Under the pieces are notes generated by a model. It made no database searches. It was not told the origin of the DNA and worked only from the letters and a program-made list of their open reading frames with translations. A DNA stretch of 64,000 nucleotides from Nocardioides ochotonae (lineage in GTDB: Bacteria; Actinomycetota; Actinomycetes; Propionibacteriales; Nocardioidaceae), in contig NZ_CP061769.1 of assembly GCF_011420305.2 (NCBI RefSeq), positions 1,909,001 to 1,973,000 of the forward strand. Direction: 5' to 3'. Shown here one piece after another: positions 1 to 8,728 of this stretch. Made by a program: the position numbers and the translations under genes. Numbering within the stretch: position 1 is the first letter of the stretch; every line of letters begins with the position of its first letter.

Positions 1-117
1 CTCGACAAGGTGACCGGTCTGGAGCCGCACATGGACGCGCTGCTGGTGATCACCAAGCACACCGACACCCAGCTCTCGTCGGTCTTCCGGGTCAGCGACG
101 CACAGGCGAACGGCTGA
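1..117 (+). CDS. C-terminal end of an unidentified protein (5' cut by window edge)
   Basis: An open frame from base 1 reads 38 codons to a TGA at 115-117, ending in VSDAQANG. The tail has ordinary actinobacterial codon use (third positions mostly G or C). Too little remains to recognise the family: there is no catalytic motif and no membrane segment. In related genomes the gene upstream of a PonA2-type PBP cluster is often a small metabolic or ArsA-type gene, but nothing here proves that. Function unknown. Confidence 0.5.
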   Translation, partial: LDKVTGLEPHMDALLVITKHTDTQLSSVFRVSDAQANG

Positions 118-273
118 TCCGGAAGCGGGGCCCCATCGCCTGAAAGGGTGATTTTCTCAGGAGGGATCCTTGGTTGGGCGCAGATGTGCCGACACCGCGT
201 TTCGCGGCGTACCGTGGAGGTCCAGACATCTCTCCCGTGCGTGGGTCGCGGGCACGACGGCAGGAGCACCCGG

Positions 274-1008
274 GTGAAGTCGGAGCACGCGCGTCCCTTG
301 GCGGCCTTCGCGGTCGTCACGGTCGCGGCGGGCGTGATCCTCGCGGTGCCCCGCCACTCCGGTGGCCCGCAGGACACCGTGCCGGCTGCCTCGGCGGCGC
401 GGGCCTCCGCCGCCGCGCAGGCGCGTGCCGGCCAGGCGGTCGACGCGGGGACGGCACGCCCCGGCGACCGCGGTGCACCGACGACCCAGCTCCGGATCGG
501 ACCCGACGGACTGCCGGTCTGGCCCGAGGTCGGACTCGGCGGTGGCCTCCTCGACGGCGTCCCGTCGCTCGCGCTCGCCTACGCCGCCCGGCTCGCCACC
601 GCGATCCAGGCTGCCGCCGAAGCGGCGAGTGAGGGCGCGACGGCGACCGGTCCCGGCTCGGGCCCCGGCGGGACCACCACCCCGACCGCGGGGAACGGCG
701 GGGGCACCCCGGCGGACTCCTCCACCGCCACGCCGCCGCTGACGCCGCCGGGATTCCCGCCCGTGATCCCGGCCGACCCGCCGGTGACCACCTCCGATCC
801 GCCCGTGACCCCGGCCGACCCGCCGGTGCCCACGCCCTCGGACCCGCCCGTGACCCCGGCCGACCCGCCGGTCACGACGCCCGAGAACCCCCCGACGCCG
901 ACAGACCCGTCGGGCTCCCCGGGCGACACCTCGGACAGCGCCCCCTCGGAGACGCCGACCGGGGGCGGCGGCTCCTCGCCGACCGACCCGACTCCGCCGC
1001 CTGGCTGA
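274..1008 (+). CDS. Exported proline-rich protein with PADPPV-type repeats
   Basis: 244 residues from a GTG start chosen because AGGAG (262-266) lies 7 bases upstream; a longer frame opens at 148 but has no such site. Residues about 6-25 form one hydrophobic segment after a short basic start, consistent with an uncleaved signal anchor. The middle is Ala/Gly-rich. The C-terminal third is low-complexity Pro/Thr/Asp with tandem PADPPV, SDPPVT and ENPPTP units, the kind of stiff linker seen in actinobacterial wall-spanning proteins. No enzymatic domain and no LPXTG signal are visible. It precedes the DUF3099 and PBP genes. Function unknown; a surface or periplasmic spacer role is only inferred. 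Confidence 0.6.
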   Translation: MKSEHARPLAAFAVVTVAAGVILAVPRHSGGPQDTVPAASAARASAAAQARAGQAVDAGTARPGDRGAPTTQLRIGPDGLPVWPEVGLGGGLLDGVPSLALAYAARLATAIQAAAEAASEGATATGPGSGPGGTTTPTAGNGGGTPADSSTATPPLTPPGFPPVIPADPPVTTSDPPVTPADPPVPTPSDPPVTPADPPVTTPENPPTPTDPSGSPGDTSDSAPSETPTGGGGSSPTDPTPPPG

Positions 1009-1062
1009 ACCGGCGGCCCGTCGCTGCTGCGCGATCGTGCCCCGGTGCGTCAGGCTGGAGGG

Positions 1063-1296
1063 ATGAGCCGCCGTCCCGTCCCGCGCGTCACCGACGCGCC
1101 GGAGCCGCAGAGCGCGCGCCAGCGACGCCGCCAGCGGTGGTACTTCGCCCTGATGGGGACCTGTGTGGTCCTCATCGTGCTGGCGTGGAACGTCGTGCGC
1201 CTGTGGTCGGTGCCCGCGGCGGTCGCGATGTCGGCGGTCGCCGCCGTGCTCCCGCCGATCGCCGTCCTGGTGGCGAACTGGGGCGAGGGGAGATGA
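1063..1296 (+). CDS. DUF3099-family small membrane protein
   Basis: 77 residues from ATG. An in-frame GTG 6 codons earlier (1045) is possible; the purine run GGAGGG abuts the ATG directly, so the start is not firmly fixed. The N-terminus reads PRVTDAPEPQS, then a basic stretch, then two hydrophobic helices (about residues 25-44 and 50-70) ending in VLPPIAVLVANWGEG. This matches my memory of the actinobacterial DUF3099 family, whose members have an ITSAP-like start and a LPYVAVVIANAG-like end. The biochemical role of the family is not known. It sits just upstream of the penicillin-binding protein gene, 57 bases away, so co-transcription is plausible. Confidence 0.7.
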   Translation: MSRRPVPRVTDAPEPQSARQRRRQRWYFALMGTCVVLIVLAWNVVRLWSVPAAVAMSAVAAVLPPIAVLVANWGEGR

Positions 1297-1353
1297 CCCG
1301 GATGGCGGAACCTGCCCCCACCTCGAGCCGCCGGGCAGCAGGATAGGGGCATC

Positions 1354-3738
1354 GTGAACAGACCCCGCACCGGCGCGCGCACCCCCACGGGGCGCGGTCG
1401 TCGACCGCACGAGGAGCCCGTCGCCGGGCTCGACGACCTCATGGTCGAGGTCGAGCGTCACCCGGGGCGGCCCGCGGCTGGGGCGCTCGCGCGCTCCGCC
1501 GGCCTCGTCGTGGGGGTGCTGAGCCTGGTCACCTGCCTGGCCCTGCTCCCGTTCACGCTGGTGCTCGGTGGCGCCGCCCAGAGCGCGATCCGGGCCTGGG
1601 ACGGCATCGGCACGGAGCTGCCGCCGATCCAGGCCAAGCAGCGCACCGTCCTGCTCGACCGCGAGGGCCGTCAGTGGGGCCAGCTGTTCACCGAGAACCG
1701 GGTGGCGACCAGGCTCTCCGACATCAGCCCGCACGTCGTCGCCGCGCTGCTCGCCACCGAGGACAGCCGCTTCTACGAGCACGGCGCGGTCGACCTGCGC
1801 GGGGTGGCCCGGGCGCTGGTCAACAACGTCGTGGGCTCCGACCTCCAAGGCGCCTCGACGTTGTCCCAACAGCTCGTGGAGAACCTACGGATCCTCAACG
1901 CCGCCACCGACGACGAGCGCCGCCTCGCCAAGGCCGCGACCCTCAGCGGCAAGATCGCCGAGCTCAAGCTCGCCGGCGAGCTCGAGAGCCGCTACTCCAA
2001 GGACGAGATCCTCGAGGCCTACCTCAACGTGGTCTACCTCGGCAACGGCGCGTACGGCGTCGAGGCCGCCGCGCGCCGCTACTTCTCCACCTCGGCGGCG
2101 GACCTCAGCGTCAAGCAGGCCGCGACGCTGGTGGCGATGCTCAAGTCGCCCACGGCGTACGACCCGCTCACCCACCCCGGCCGCTCCCGCGAGCGTCGCG
2201 ACGTGGTGATGGCGCGGATGGTGGCCGAGGGCGCCCTGACCCGCGAGCGCTTCGAGCGGCTGCGCCGCCACCCCACGCCCATCAAGGAGTCGCGCCCGCG
2301 CTCGGGGTGCGCGGCCTCGGAGTTCCCCTTCTACTGCGCGATGCTCATCGAGCACGTGCTGCGCTCCCCGGAGTTCGGCGCCTCGCGCGAGGAGCGGCAG
2401 AACCGGCTCAACGCCGGGGGTCTGGTGATCCGCACGGCCCTCGACGTCGATGCCATGCGCGCCGCCGAGGGCGCCGTCGATGCCGGGTTCGGGCGCACCA
2501 ACCGGGTCGGGAGCGGCGTCGCGGTCATGGAGCCGGGCACCGGCCAGGTGGTGGCCATCGCGCAGAACCGCACCTTCGGCACGCCCGAGGACGACGGGGA
2601 CCTCTCCCGCACCCAGGTGGTCTACGCGACCAGCGAGTTCCAGACCGGCTCGACGTTCAAGCCGATCACCCTGGCAGCGGCCCTGGAGAGCGGGATGAGC
2701 GTGCGCACGACGTACGACACCCCCAACGGTCTCCAGGTCGAGGGCCTCGACGCGCCCGAGGACGGCTACAAGAACGACGACCGGCAGGGGCACGGGGTGC
2801 TCGACTCGTACGGCGCCATGCGCGGCTCGGTCAACACCTACTTCGTGCAGCTCCTGGCCGACGTCGGCGTGCGGGAGACCGCCGACGTCGCCCGGCGCCT
2901 CGGGCTGACCTCGATCCCCGACGACCTCAGCGGCCGCGAGGGCTCGCTGACCCTCGGTGCGTTCGAGAGCTCGCCGCTCCAGCTCGCCACGGCGTACGCG
3001 ACCCTGGCCGCCCGCGGCGTGCGCTGCGACCCGGTGCTCATCCTCTCCGCGCGCGACGTGGCGTCCGAGGAGGAGATCGCGGTGCCCGACGGGGACTGCC
3101 ACCAGGCGATCAGCCCGGCGGTGGCGGTGCAGGTCTCCGACGTGCTGCGGGCGCCCTTCGACGCCGGCGGCACGGCCTCGTCGGTGGGTCTCGGCGGCGG
3201 CCGCCCGGCCGCGGGCAAGACCGGCACCACCGACGACGCCGCGGCCGTCTGGTTCGCCGGCTACACACCGCAGTACGCCGCGGCGGTGTGGGTCGGCGAC
3301 CCGCGCGGCGGGCAGGCGAACCCGCTCACCGGTGTCTACGCGCACGGCTACTACCACTCGGTGCTCTACGGCGGCACCGGCGCCGGACCGGTCTGGCGGC
3401 GCACGATGGAGGCGGTCCACGAGGGCCTGTCCGTCGAGGAGTTCCCGCCGATCCAGGGCGCCGGTGCGGTGCTGGTCAACACCGCGGTGCCCTCGGTGGT
3501 CGGGATGGGCGTGGACGAGGCGGTGACGCTGCTCGCGGCCTCCGGCTTCGAGGTCCGGGTGCGCTCGCGGCCGAGCGAGACCGCGGGCGGCGCGACCGAC
3601 CACGTGGCCGAGCAGGAGCCCGCGGCCGCCACGGCGGTGGGCCGCGGCGCCGAGGTGCGGCTCACGCTGACCGCGGGCTCGGAGACCGCGTTGGACCTGC
3701 GCGGGCTGGTCGAGGTCGCCGGGGGCGGTGAGCGATGA
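1354..3738 (+). CDS. Bifunctional class A penicillin-binding protein, PonA2-like with PASTA domain
   Basis: 794 residues from GTG. It polymerises and cross-links peptidoglycan at the outer face of the membrane. One membrane anchor lies at about residues 49-77. The GT51 glycosyltransferase domain follows, with catalytic E136 in ATEDSRFYEH and the STLSQQL motif. The transpeptidase domain has the three expected motifs: STFK at 433-436 (active-site Ser433), SVN at 492-494 and KTG at 622-624. A single PASTA domain occupies about residues 710-780 (VPSVVGMGVDEAV onward). All key residues are present, so it should be active. The stop overlaps the next ATG (ATGA), indicating translational coupling to the exported coiled-coil protein. 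Order and domain content match M. tuberculosis PonA2 (Rv3682) best. Confidence 0.95.
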   Translation: MNRPRTGARTPTGRGRRPHEEPVAGLDDLMVEVERHPGRPAAGALARSAGLVVGVLSLVTCLALLPFTLVLGGAAQSAIRAWDGIGTELPPIQAKQRTVLLDREGRQWGQLFTENRVATRLSDISPHVVAALLATEDSRFYEHGAVDLRGVARALVNNVVGSDLQGASTLSQQLVENLRILNAATDDERRLAKAATLSGKIAELKLAGELESRYSKDEILEAYLNVVYLGNGAYGVEAAARRYFSTSAADLSVKQAATLVAMLKSPTAYDPLTHPGRSRERRDVVMARMVAEGALTRERFERLRRHPTPIKESRPRSGCAASEFPFYCAMLIEHVLRSPEFGASREERQNRLNAGGLVIRTALDVDAMRAAEGAVDAGFGRTNRVGSGVAVMEPGTGQVVAIAQNRTFGTPEDDGDLSRTQVVYATSEFQTGSTFKPITLAAALESGMSVRTTYDTPNGLQVEGLDAPEDGYKNDDRQGHGVLDSYGAMRGSVNTYFVQLLADVGVRETADVARRLGLTSIPDDLSGREGSLTLGAFESSPLQLATAYATLAARGVRCDPVLILSARDVASEEEIAVPDGDCHQAISPAVAVQVSDVLRAPFDAGGTASSVGLGGGRPAAGKTGTTDDAAAVWFAGYTPQYAAAVWVGDPRGGQANPLTGVYAHGYYHSVLYGGTGAGPVWRRTMEAVHEGLSVEEFPPIQGAGAVLVNTAVPSVVGMGVDEAVTLLAASGFEVRVRSRPSETAGGATDHVAEQEPAAATAVGRGAEVRLTLTAGSETALDLRGLVEVAGGGER

Positions 3739-5225
3739 GGTTCGACCGCGACGACCCCTTCCACGTGCTGCCGGCCGCTGCGGCGCTGGCGGCGTTGCTC
3801 TGCACCCTCGGCCTGGTCCTGCTGGGGCTGCCGGTGCTCGGCCTCAGCGGTGAGGAGGACGAGGCCGAGGAGGCACCCGAGGAGGTGGCGGTCGTCTACG
3901 GCCGGGTGGTCGAGGAGAGCCCGCTGCCCGCGTGGCGCGCGCTCAGCCGCACCTTCGCCGCGCTGCCCGCGGACTGGGAGCGGCAGGGACGGCTGCTGAC
4001 CGCGGCGAGCGTGCCGCACCCGCTGTCGTGCGTCGAGGTGCCGCCGGCGGTGGCGATGTCGCAGACGCTTCTGGTCGAGGCCAGCAACGTCCAGGCGACG
4101 ATCGCCGCCTGGCCCGCGGGCGTCGGGGCCGCCGCGCTGGCCGACATGGTCGAGGACGGTGCCGGGTGCGCGCCCTCGGCGCTCGCGGTGCAGGTCGTGG
4201 GCGACCTGCCACTCGGCATCGAGGGGCACGCGTTCGCGGTCTCCGGCACCGACACCGCCTACGAGGTGCTCGCGTGGCGCCGGGGCGACGTGGTCGGCTT
4301 CGTCGCCGGCACCGACCGGGCGGCGCTGGACACCGCTGCGGCCCGGATGGACGAGGTGCTGGCCGGCGAGGTGGCCGAGCGCTGCGCCGCGCAGGACTCG
4401 GTGCCCGAGGACGCGCTGCGCAACCAGGTCCACGCGGGCGCAGACTTCACCGGACAGACCCGTGGCGAGCCGGTGCGCACCGCGCAGGCCGACTGGCCCG
4501 AGCTCCCCGCCGACCTGCGGGACAGCGGCGTGCGCGCCATCCAGGTGCCCGGCCCGGCGGCGTCCGTGAGCCCGGCCGTGCCGCCCGCCACGCCGGCGTA
4601 CCCCGTCTGGCCGCCGCTGCCGGAGCCGGCGGCGGTGCCCGACCCGCCCACCGACGTGACCCCGCACCGCACCGAGACGCTCGCGCCGCAACGGATCCCC
4701 GACCCCGTCGGACCCGGCTGCGGCTGGGACTTCGCGGCGACCATGGCACCGGCGTACGACGAGGCGGACGTGCGTGCGGCGAACGCCGACGCGCTGCGGC
4801 GCGCCCGCGCCGCGCTGGTCGAGGACGGCACGCGCTGGCAGCGCGACGTCGTCGACTACTGGGTCGACTACGCGGCCTACCTCGACGCGGTCGAGGACTA
4901 CCGCGTCTATGCCGACGAGGTCGCCCGCGTCGCGCGCGCCTGGGACGTGATCGCGGGGGAGTGGGCCGACTACGAGCTGGCGCGGCAGGAGTGGGAGCGC
5001 GCCGAGCAGGCCCGCACGGACCTGATCGAGGCCCAGACCCGGGCCCGCGAGCGCTACGCCGACGAGACCGCCCGCTGCGAGGAGTGGTACGCCGAGGACC
5101 CGCTCAGCCCCCAGTACGTCCTGTACTGCCCGCCGACCCTGCCGTCGGTGCTCGAGGAGGAGGTCCCGCCCTCGCAGCCCGAGCCGGAGCCGCCGGCCGA
5201 CCCTCGTCCCGCCGGCCAGCGCTGA
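3735..5225 (+). CDS. Membrane-anchored coiled-coil protein coupled to the PBP gene
   Basis: 496 residues, start ATG overlapping the PBP stop as ATGA. A short cytosolic N-terminus is followed by one hydrophobic segment (about residues 12-37) and then an acidic stretch EEDEAEEAPEE, so the bulk is predicted outside the membrane. Residues about 50-230 look globular with four or more cysteines. A Pro-rich linker (about 275-330) leads to a long charged helix (about 345-455, many Glu/Arg/Tyr/Trp) that is probably a coiled coil, ending in a Pro/Glu tail. I do not recognise the family. Tight coupling to a class A PBP suggests a partner in wall synthesis, but that is inference from position only. Confidence 0.75.
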   Translation: MRFDRDDPFHVLPAAAALAALLCTLGLVLLGLPVLGLSGEEDEAEEAPEEVAVVYGRVVEESPLPAWRALSRTFAALPADWERQGRLLTAASVPHPLSCVEVPPAVAMSQTLLVEASNVQATIAAWPAGVGAAALADMVEDGAGCAPSALAVQVVGDLPLGIEGHAFAVSGTDTAYEVLAWRRGDVVGFVAGTDRAALDTAAARMDEVLAGEVAERCAAQDSVPEDALRNQVHAGADFTGQTRGEPVRTAQADWPELPADLRDSGVRAIQVPGPAASVSPAVPPATPAYPVWPPLPEPAAVPDPPTDVTPHRTETLAPQRIPDPVGPGCGWDFAATMAPAYDEADVRAANADALRRARAALVEDGTRWQRDVVDYWVDYAAYLDAVEDYRVYADEVARVARAWDVIAGEWADYELARQEWERAEQARTDLIEAQTRARERYADETARCEEWYAEDPLSPQYVLYCPPTLPSVLEEEVPPSQPEPEPPADPRPAGQR

Positions 5226-5240
5226 CCCGGCGACGGCCGC

Positions 5241-7760
5241 TCAGACCGGCCCGGGCGTGTCCTCCTCGAACACCATCGGCTCGGGCACCCCGGCGGTGAT
5301 GCGGGTGCCGTCGGCGCGGATGCCGCCGGTCTGCGGGCGGTTGCCGAGCAGCCCGGGCACCCGCGGGCCCTGGTGGTCCAGGGGCACGCGCACGGGCTCG
5401 GCGGAGGTGATCGTGTAGTACTCCCCGCGCACGTTGACCGAGACCTCCGGGTCGTCGCCACGCGCGAGCAGCGTGAAGGTGATCGCGTCCTGGGTGAGCT
5501 CGACGAGCAGCCGGCTGCCGTGCCAGCGGATCCGGAACCGCATCCCCGGCCAGTCGCGGGGCAGGCGCGGGTCGAAGCGCAGGCGGCGGCGGCGGTCGCC
5601 CATCCCGGCGAAGCCGAAGACCAGGGCGCTCCACACGCCGCCGGCGGAGGCGATGTGCATGCCGTCGACGGTGTTGTGGTGCAGGTCGCCGAGGTCGACG
5701 TACAGCGCCTGGCGGAAGTAGTCCATCGCGACGTCCTCGTAGCCGACCTCGGCCGCGATGATCGCCTGCACCACGGCCGACAGGGTGGAGTCGCCGGTGG
5801 TGATCGGGTCGTAGTACTCGAAGTTGGCGCGCTTCTCCTCCGGGGTGAACTTGTCGCCCTGGAGGAACATCGCCAGCACCACGTCGGCCTGCTTCAGCAC
5901 CTGGAAGCGGTAGATCACCAGCGGGTGGTAGTTCAGCATCAGCGGCCGCAGCTCGTCGGGGGTGCGGGAGAGGTCCCAGACCTCACGGTCGAGGAAGAAG
6001 TCGTCCTGCGGGTGGATGCCGAGGCCCTCGTCGAAGGGGATGGTCATGCCCTCGGCGCAGCGGCGCCATTCGGCGACCTCGTCCTCCTTGACGCCGAGGC
6101 GGTGCACGAGGCGCTCGAAGTCCTCGGGGCGCTGCTCCTTCAGCCTGTCGACCACCTGGGCGGCGGCGTCGAGGTTGAAGCGCGCCATGACGTTGGTGAA
6201 CAGGTTGTTGTTGACCACCGTCGTGTACTCGTCGGGGCCGGTCACGCCGTGGATGTGGAAGGTCGGGGCGCCGCCGTTGGTGCGCCAGAACCCCAGCTCG
6301 GTCCACATCCGCGCGGTCTCCACCAGCAGGTCCATGCCGTCGCGGATGAGGAACCCGATGTCGTCGGTGGCGGTGACGTACTGCAGCAGCGCGTAGGCGA
6401 TGTCGGCGTTGATGTGCATCTGCGCGCTGCCGGCCGCGTAGTACGCCGAGGCCTCCTCGCCGTTGATCGTGCGCCACGGGAAGAGGGCACCGCTCTGCGC
6501 CATCTCCCGGGCCCGCGCGCGGGCGGCCGGGAGCATCCGGGTGCGGAAGTGCATGAGGTTCCGGGCCAGGTGCGGCTGGGTGTAGGTGAGGAACGGCGCG
6601 ACGTAGATCTCGGAGTCCCAGAAGTAGTGGCCCTCGTAGCCCGAGCCGGTCACGCCCTTCGCGGGGACGCCCTGGCGGTCGGCGCGTGCCGAGGCCTGGG
6701 CGAGGGTGAGCAGGTTGAACCGGATCGCCTGCTGGGTCGCGTCGTCGGTGGCCACCTCGACGTCGGCGGCGTCCCAGAACTCGTCGTACCAGCGCTGCTG
6801 CTCGGCGAGGTGCTCGGCCACCGGGTGACCGGTCGCGCGGTCCAGGGTCCGCTCGCAGCGCTCGCTCAGCTCTCGCACCGGTACGCCGCGCGAGGTGTGG
6901 TAGGTCACCAGCTTCTCCAGGCGCAGCGTGCTGCCCTCGCGGGCCTCGACGCGGATGACCATCTTGGCCAGGTCGTCGTCGGCGCGCACGATCAGCTCGT
7001 GCTCGTCGGGCGTCTCGACCCGGTGGTCGGCGGCGACCGCGATGGTCATGCCGGATCGGGCGCACTGGTAGCCCAGCAGCATCCGGCGCTCGTCGGCGTG
7101 GGCGGCGCGCGGCAGCAGCACCCGCTGGTCGAAGCCGCCGGCCTTGCGCGGGTCGGTCGCCTCGCCCATCGACGCCGACGGGACGTGGTACTCGTCGGTG
7201 CCGTCCTGGCGGTTCTGCAGCTGCGAGGAGATCACCAGCGGGGCGTCGCCGTCGAGCATGGTCACCTCGAAGGTGAGCACCGCGAGGTGGCGCTGGGTCA
7301 TCGAGACCATGCGGGTGGACTCGACCTGCACGCGCTTGCCCGACGGGGTGCGCCAGATCAGGCTGCGGCGCAGCACTCCGTCGCGGAAGTCCAGGCTGCG
7401 CTCGTAGTGCTCGAGGTCGGCGGTGCCGAGGATGAGCGGCTCGTCGTCGACGTAGAGCTTCATCAGCTTGGCGTCGGGGGCGTTGACGATCGTCTGGCCG
7501 GTGCGCGCGAAGCCGAAGGCCGCCTCGGCGTGCCGGATCGGCCAGGTCTCGTGGAAGCCGTTGATGAAGGTGCCGTGGGCGTAGGCGTCCCGGCCCTCCT
7601 CGGGGTTGCCGCGCATGCCGAGGTAGCCGTTGCCGACGCTGAAGAGGGTCTCGGTGGTGCCGAGGTCCTCGGCGCGGTGCTGGGTCTCGACCAGGCGCCA
7701 CGGGTCGGCCGGGAAGCGACCGCGGTCCATCGGCTGGTGCGCCTGCTGGCGGGGGTTCAT
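5241..7760 (-). CDS. Glycoside hydrolase family 65 protein (disaccharide phosphorylase)
   Basis: 839 residues from ATG; a GGGAGGT ribosome site lies 5 bases upstream. GH65 enzymes phosphorolyse alpha-linked glucosides (maltose, trehalose, kojibiose, nigerose) to beta-glucose 1-phosphate. Visible landmarks are the N-terminal FSVGNGYLGMRGN motif, the central (alpha/alpha)6 barrel with HFWDSE-like YFWDSEIYVAPF, the general acid E511 in GPDEY, and the C-terminal VDGMHIASAGG segment. Length is in the usual range for the family. It is encoded just downstream of, and overlapping (ATGA) with, a beta-phosphoglucomutase-like gene, so glucose 1-phosphate would be turned into glucose 6-phosphate. The exact substrate cannot be read from the sequence; trehalose or kojibiose phosphorylase are both possible. 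Confidence 0.92.
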   Translation of the reverse strand: MNPRQQAHQPMDRGRFPADPWRLVETQHRAEDLGTTETLFSVGNGYLGMRGNPEEGRDAYAHGTFINGFHETWPIRHAEAAFGFARTGQTIVNAPDAKLMKLYVDDEPLILGTADLEHYERSLDFRDGVLRRSLIWRTPSGKRVQVESTRMVSMTQRHLAVLTFEVTMLDGDAPLVISSQLQNRQDGTDEYHVPSASMGEATDPRKAGGFDQRVLLPRAAHADERRMLLGYQCARSGMTIAVAADHRVETPDEHELIVRADDDLAKMVIRVEAREGSTLRLEKLVTYHTSRGVPVRELSERCERTLDRATGHPVAEHLAEQQRWYDEFWDAADVEVATDDATQQAIRFNLLTLAQASARADRQGVPAKGVTGSGYEGHYFWDSEIYVAPFLTYTQPHLARNLMHFRTRMLPAARARAREMAQSGALFPWRTINGEEASAYYAAGSAQMHINADIAYALLQYVTATDDIGFLIRDGMDLLVETARMWTELGFWRTNGGAPTFHIHGVTGPDEYTTVVNNNLFTNVMARFNLDAAAQVVDRLKEQRPEDFERLVHRLGVKEDEVAEWRRCAEGMTIPFDEGLGIHPQDDFFLDREVWDLSRTPDELRPLMLNYHPLVIYRFQVLKQADVVLAMFLQGDKFTPEEKRANFEYYDPITTGDSTLSAVVQAIIAAEVGYEDVAMDYFRQALYVDLGDLHHNTVDGMHIASAGGVWSALVFGFAGMGDRRRRLRFDPRLPRDWPGMRFRIRWHGSRLLVELTQDAITFTLLARGDDPEVSVNVRGEYYTITSAEPVRVPLDHQGPRVPGLLGNRPQTGGIRADGTRITAGVPEPMVFEEDTPGPV

Positions 7761-8527
7761 CGGGCACCTCCCGTCGCCGGCACGACCAGCTCGGCGAGGT
7801 CGGCGACGACCAGGTCGGCGCCGGCCCGGGTGAGGGTGTCGGGCCCGGCGCCGCGGTCGACGCCGATCACCAGGCCGAACCCGCCGGCCGCGCCGGCACG
7901 CACGCCCGACACGGCGTCCTCGAGGACGACGGAGTCGGCGGCGGTGGCGCCGAGCGCCTCCGCGGCGTGCAGGAAGGTGTCCGGCGCGGGCTTGCCGGGC
8001 AGGCCGAGCTCGGTGGCGACGCGCCCGTCGACGACGCAGCGGAAGCGGTCGGCGAGGCCCGCCGCGGCGAGCACCGCGGGGGCGTTGGCCGAGGAGGAGA
8101 CGACGGCCAGTGGCAGGTCGAGCTCGCGCAGGTGGTCCAGCAGCTCGACGGAGCCGGGGTAGGCGGTCACCCCGTCGCGCGCCAGCACGGCGTTGAAGGC
8201 GTCGTTCTTGCGGTTGCCCAGCCCGCGCACGGTGAGCTCGGTGCCGGGGTCCTCGCTGGTGCCCTCCGGCAGGAGGATCGCGCGGGACATGAGGAAGTCG
8301 CGCACCCCGTCGTAGCGCGGCTTGCCGTCCACGTGGGCGAAGTAGTCGGCGTCGGTGTACGCCGACAGGTCCGCGCTCGCGGCGTCCGGCAGCGTCGGCG
8401 CGTCGTCGGTCAGGAAGGCGTTGAACATCTCGCTCCACGCACGCATGTGGACCTCGGCGGTCGGGGTCACCACACCGTCGAGGTCGAAGAGCACAGCACG
8501 CCAAGAGGTCCAGTCGACTCGATCCAC
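7757..8527 (-). CDS. HAD-family beta-phosphoglucomutase-like phosphatase
   Basis: 256 residues from a GTG start (MDRVDWTSWR); no better start lies before the first motif. HAD landmarks: FDLDGVV with nucleophile Asp15 and Asp17, a helical cap region, VVSSSANA (motif II Ser), GKPAPD (motif III Lys) and VVLEDAVSGVRAG (motif IV acidic pair). The family interconverts beta-glucose 1-phosphate and glucose 6-phosphate via a 1,6-bisphosphate. Its stop overlaps the GH65 start (ATGA), so the two form a two-gene operon that would catabolise a disaccharide with one ATP saved. A simple sugar-phosphatase role cannot be excluded. No sugar transporter is encoded nearby, so the disaccharide source may be internal (for example trehalose). 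Confidence 0.88.
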   Translation of the reverse strand: MDRVDWTSWRAVLFDLDGVVTPTAEVHMRAWSEMFNAFLTDDAPTLPDAASADLSAYTDADYFAHVDGKPRYDGVRDFLMSRAILLPEGTSEDPGTELTVRGLGNRKNDAFNAVLARDGVTAYPGSVELLDHLRELDLPLAVVSSSANAPAVLAAAGLADRFRCVVDGRVATELGLPGKPAPDTFLHAAEALGATAADSVVLEDAVSGVRAGAAGGFGLVIGVDRGAGPDTLTRAGADLVVADLAELVVPATGGAR

Positions 8528-8574
8528 ACTGTCGAGGCTAGAGGCTCCCGCCCCGCCTCCGGCCCTCCAGGGTG

Positions 8575-8715
8575 GTGAGTCCCGTCGCACTTCGCCAGCA
8601 GGGCAGGCTCGCGTCCAACCTCGAGGAGCTCCTCCGCACCTTCCACATCCACCGAACCGAGGTCCTCGGGCTGCCCGCGCCGCCCTCCCCGAGCCGGGCG
8701 GGACCGCCCGACTGA
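8575..8715 (+). CDS. Possible small ORF, 46 residues
   Basis: GTG at 8575 (or 8572) opens a frame ending TGA at 8713-8715. The peptide contains ASNLEELLRTFHIHRTEV and a Pro-rich tail, with codon use like real genes (third-position G/C). There is no clear ribosome site. It lies in the gap between the divergent phosphoglucomutase-like gene and the phosphotransferase gene. It may be a small protein, the 3' remnant of a lost gene, or chance. No family recognised. Confidence 0.3.
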   Translation: MSPVALRQQGRLASNLEELLRTFHIHRTEVLGLPAPPSPSRAGPPD

Positions 8716-8728
8716 CACAGTGTGCGGC

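Noticed and set aside
760..900. Short direct DNA repeats resembling a CRISPR-like array
   Set aside because: The repeats are in-frame Pro/Asp/Val codons of the exported protein, not equal-length spacers with a constant repeat.
5373..8162. 929-codon open frame on the plus strand over the GH65 gene
   Set aside because: It is a shadow of the GH65/HAD coding strand caused by high third-position GC; its translation is low-complexity Val/Gly/Arg/His with no domain.
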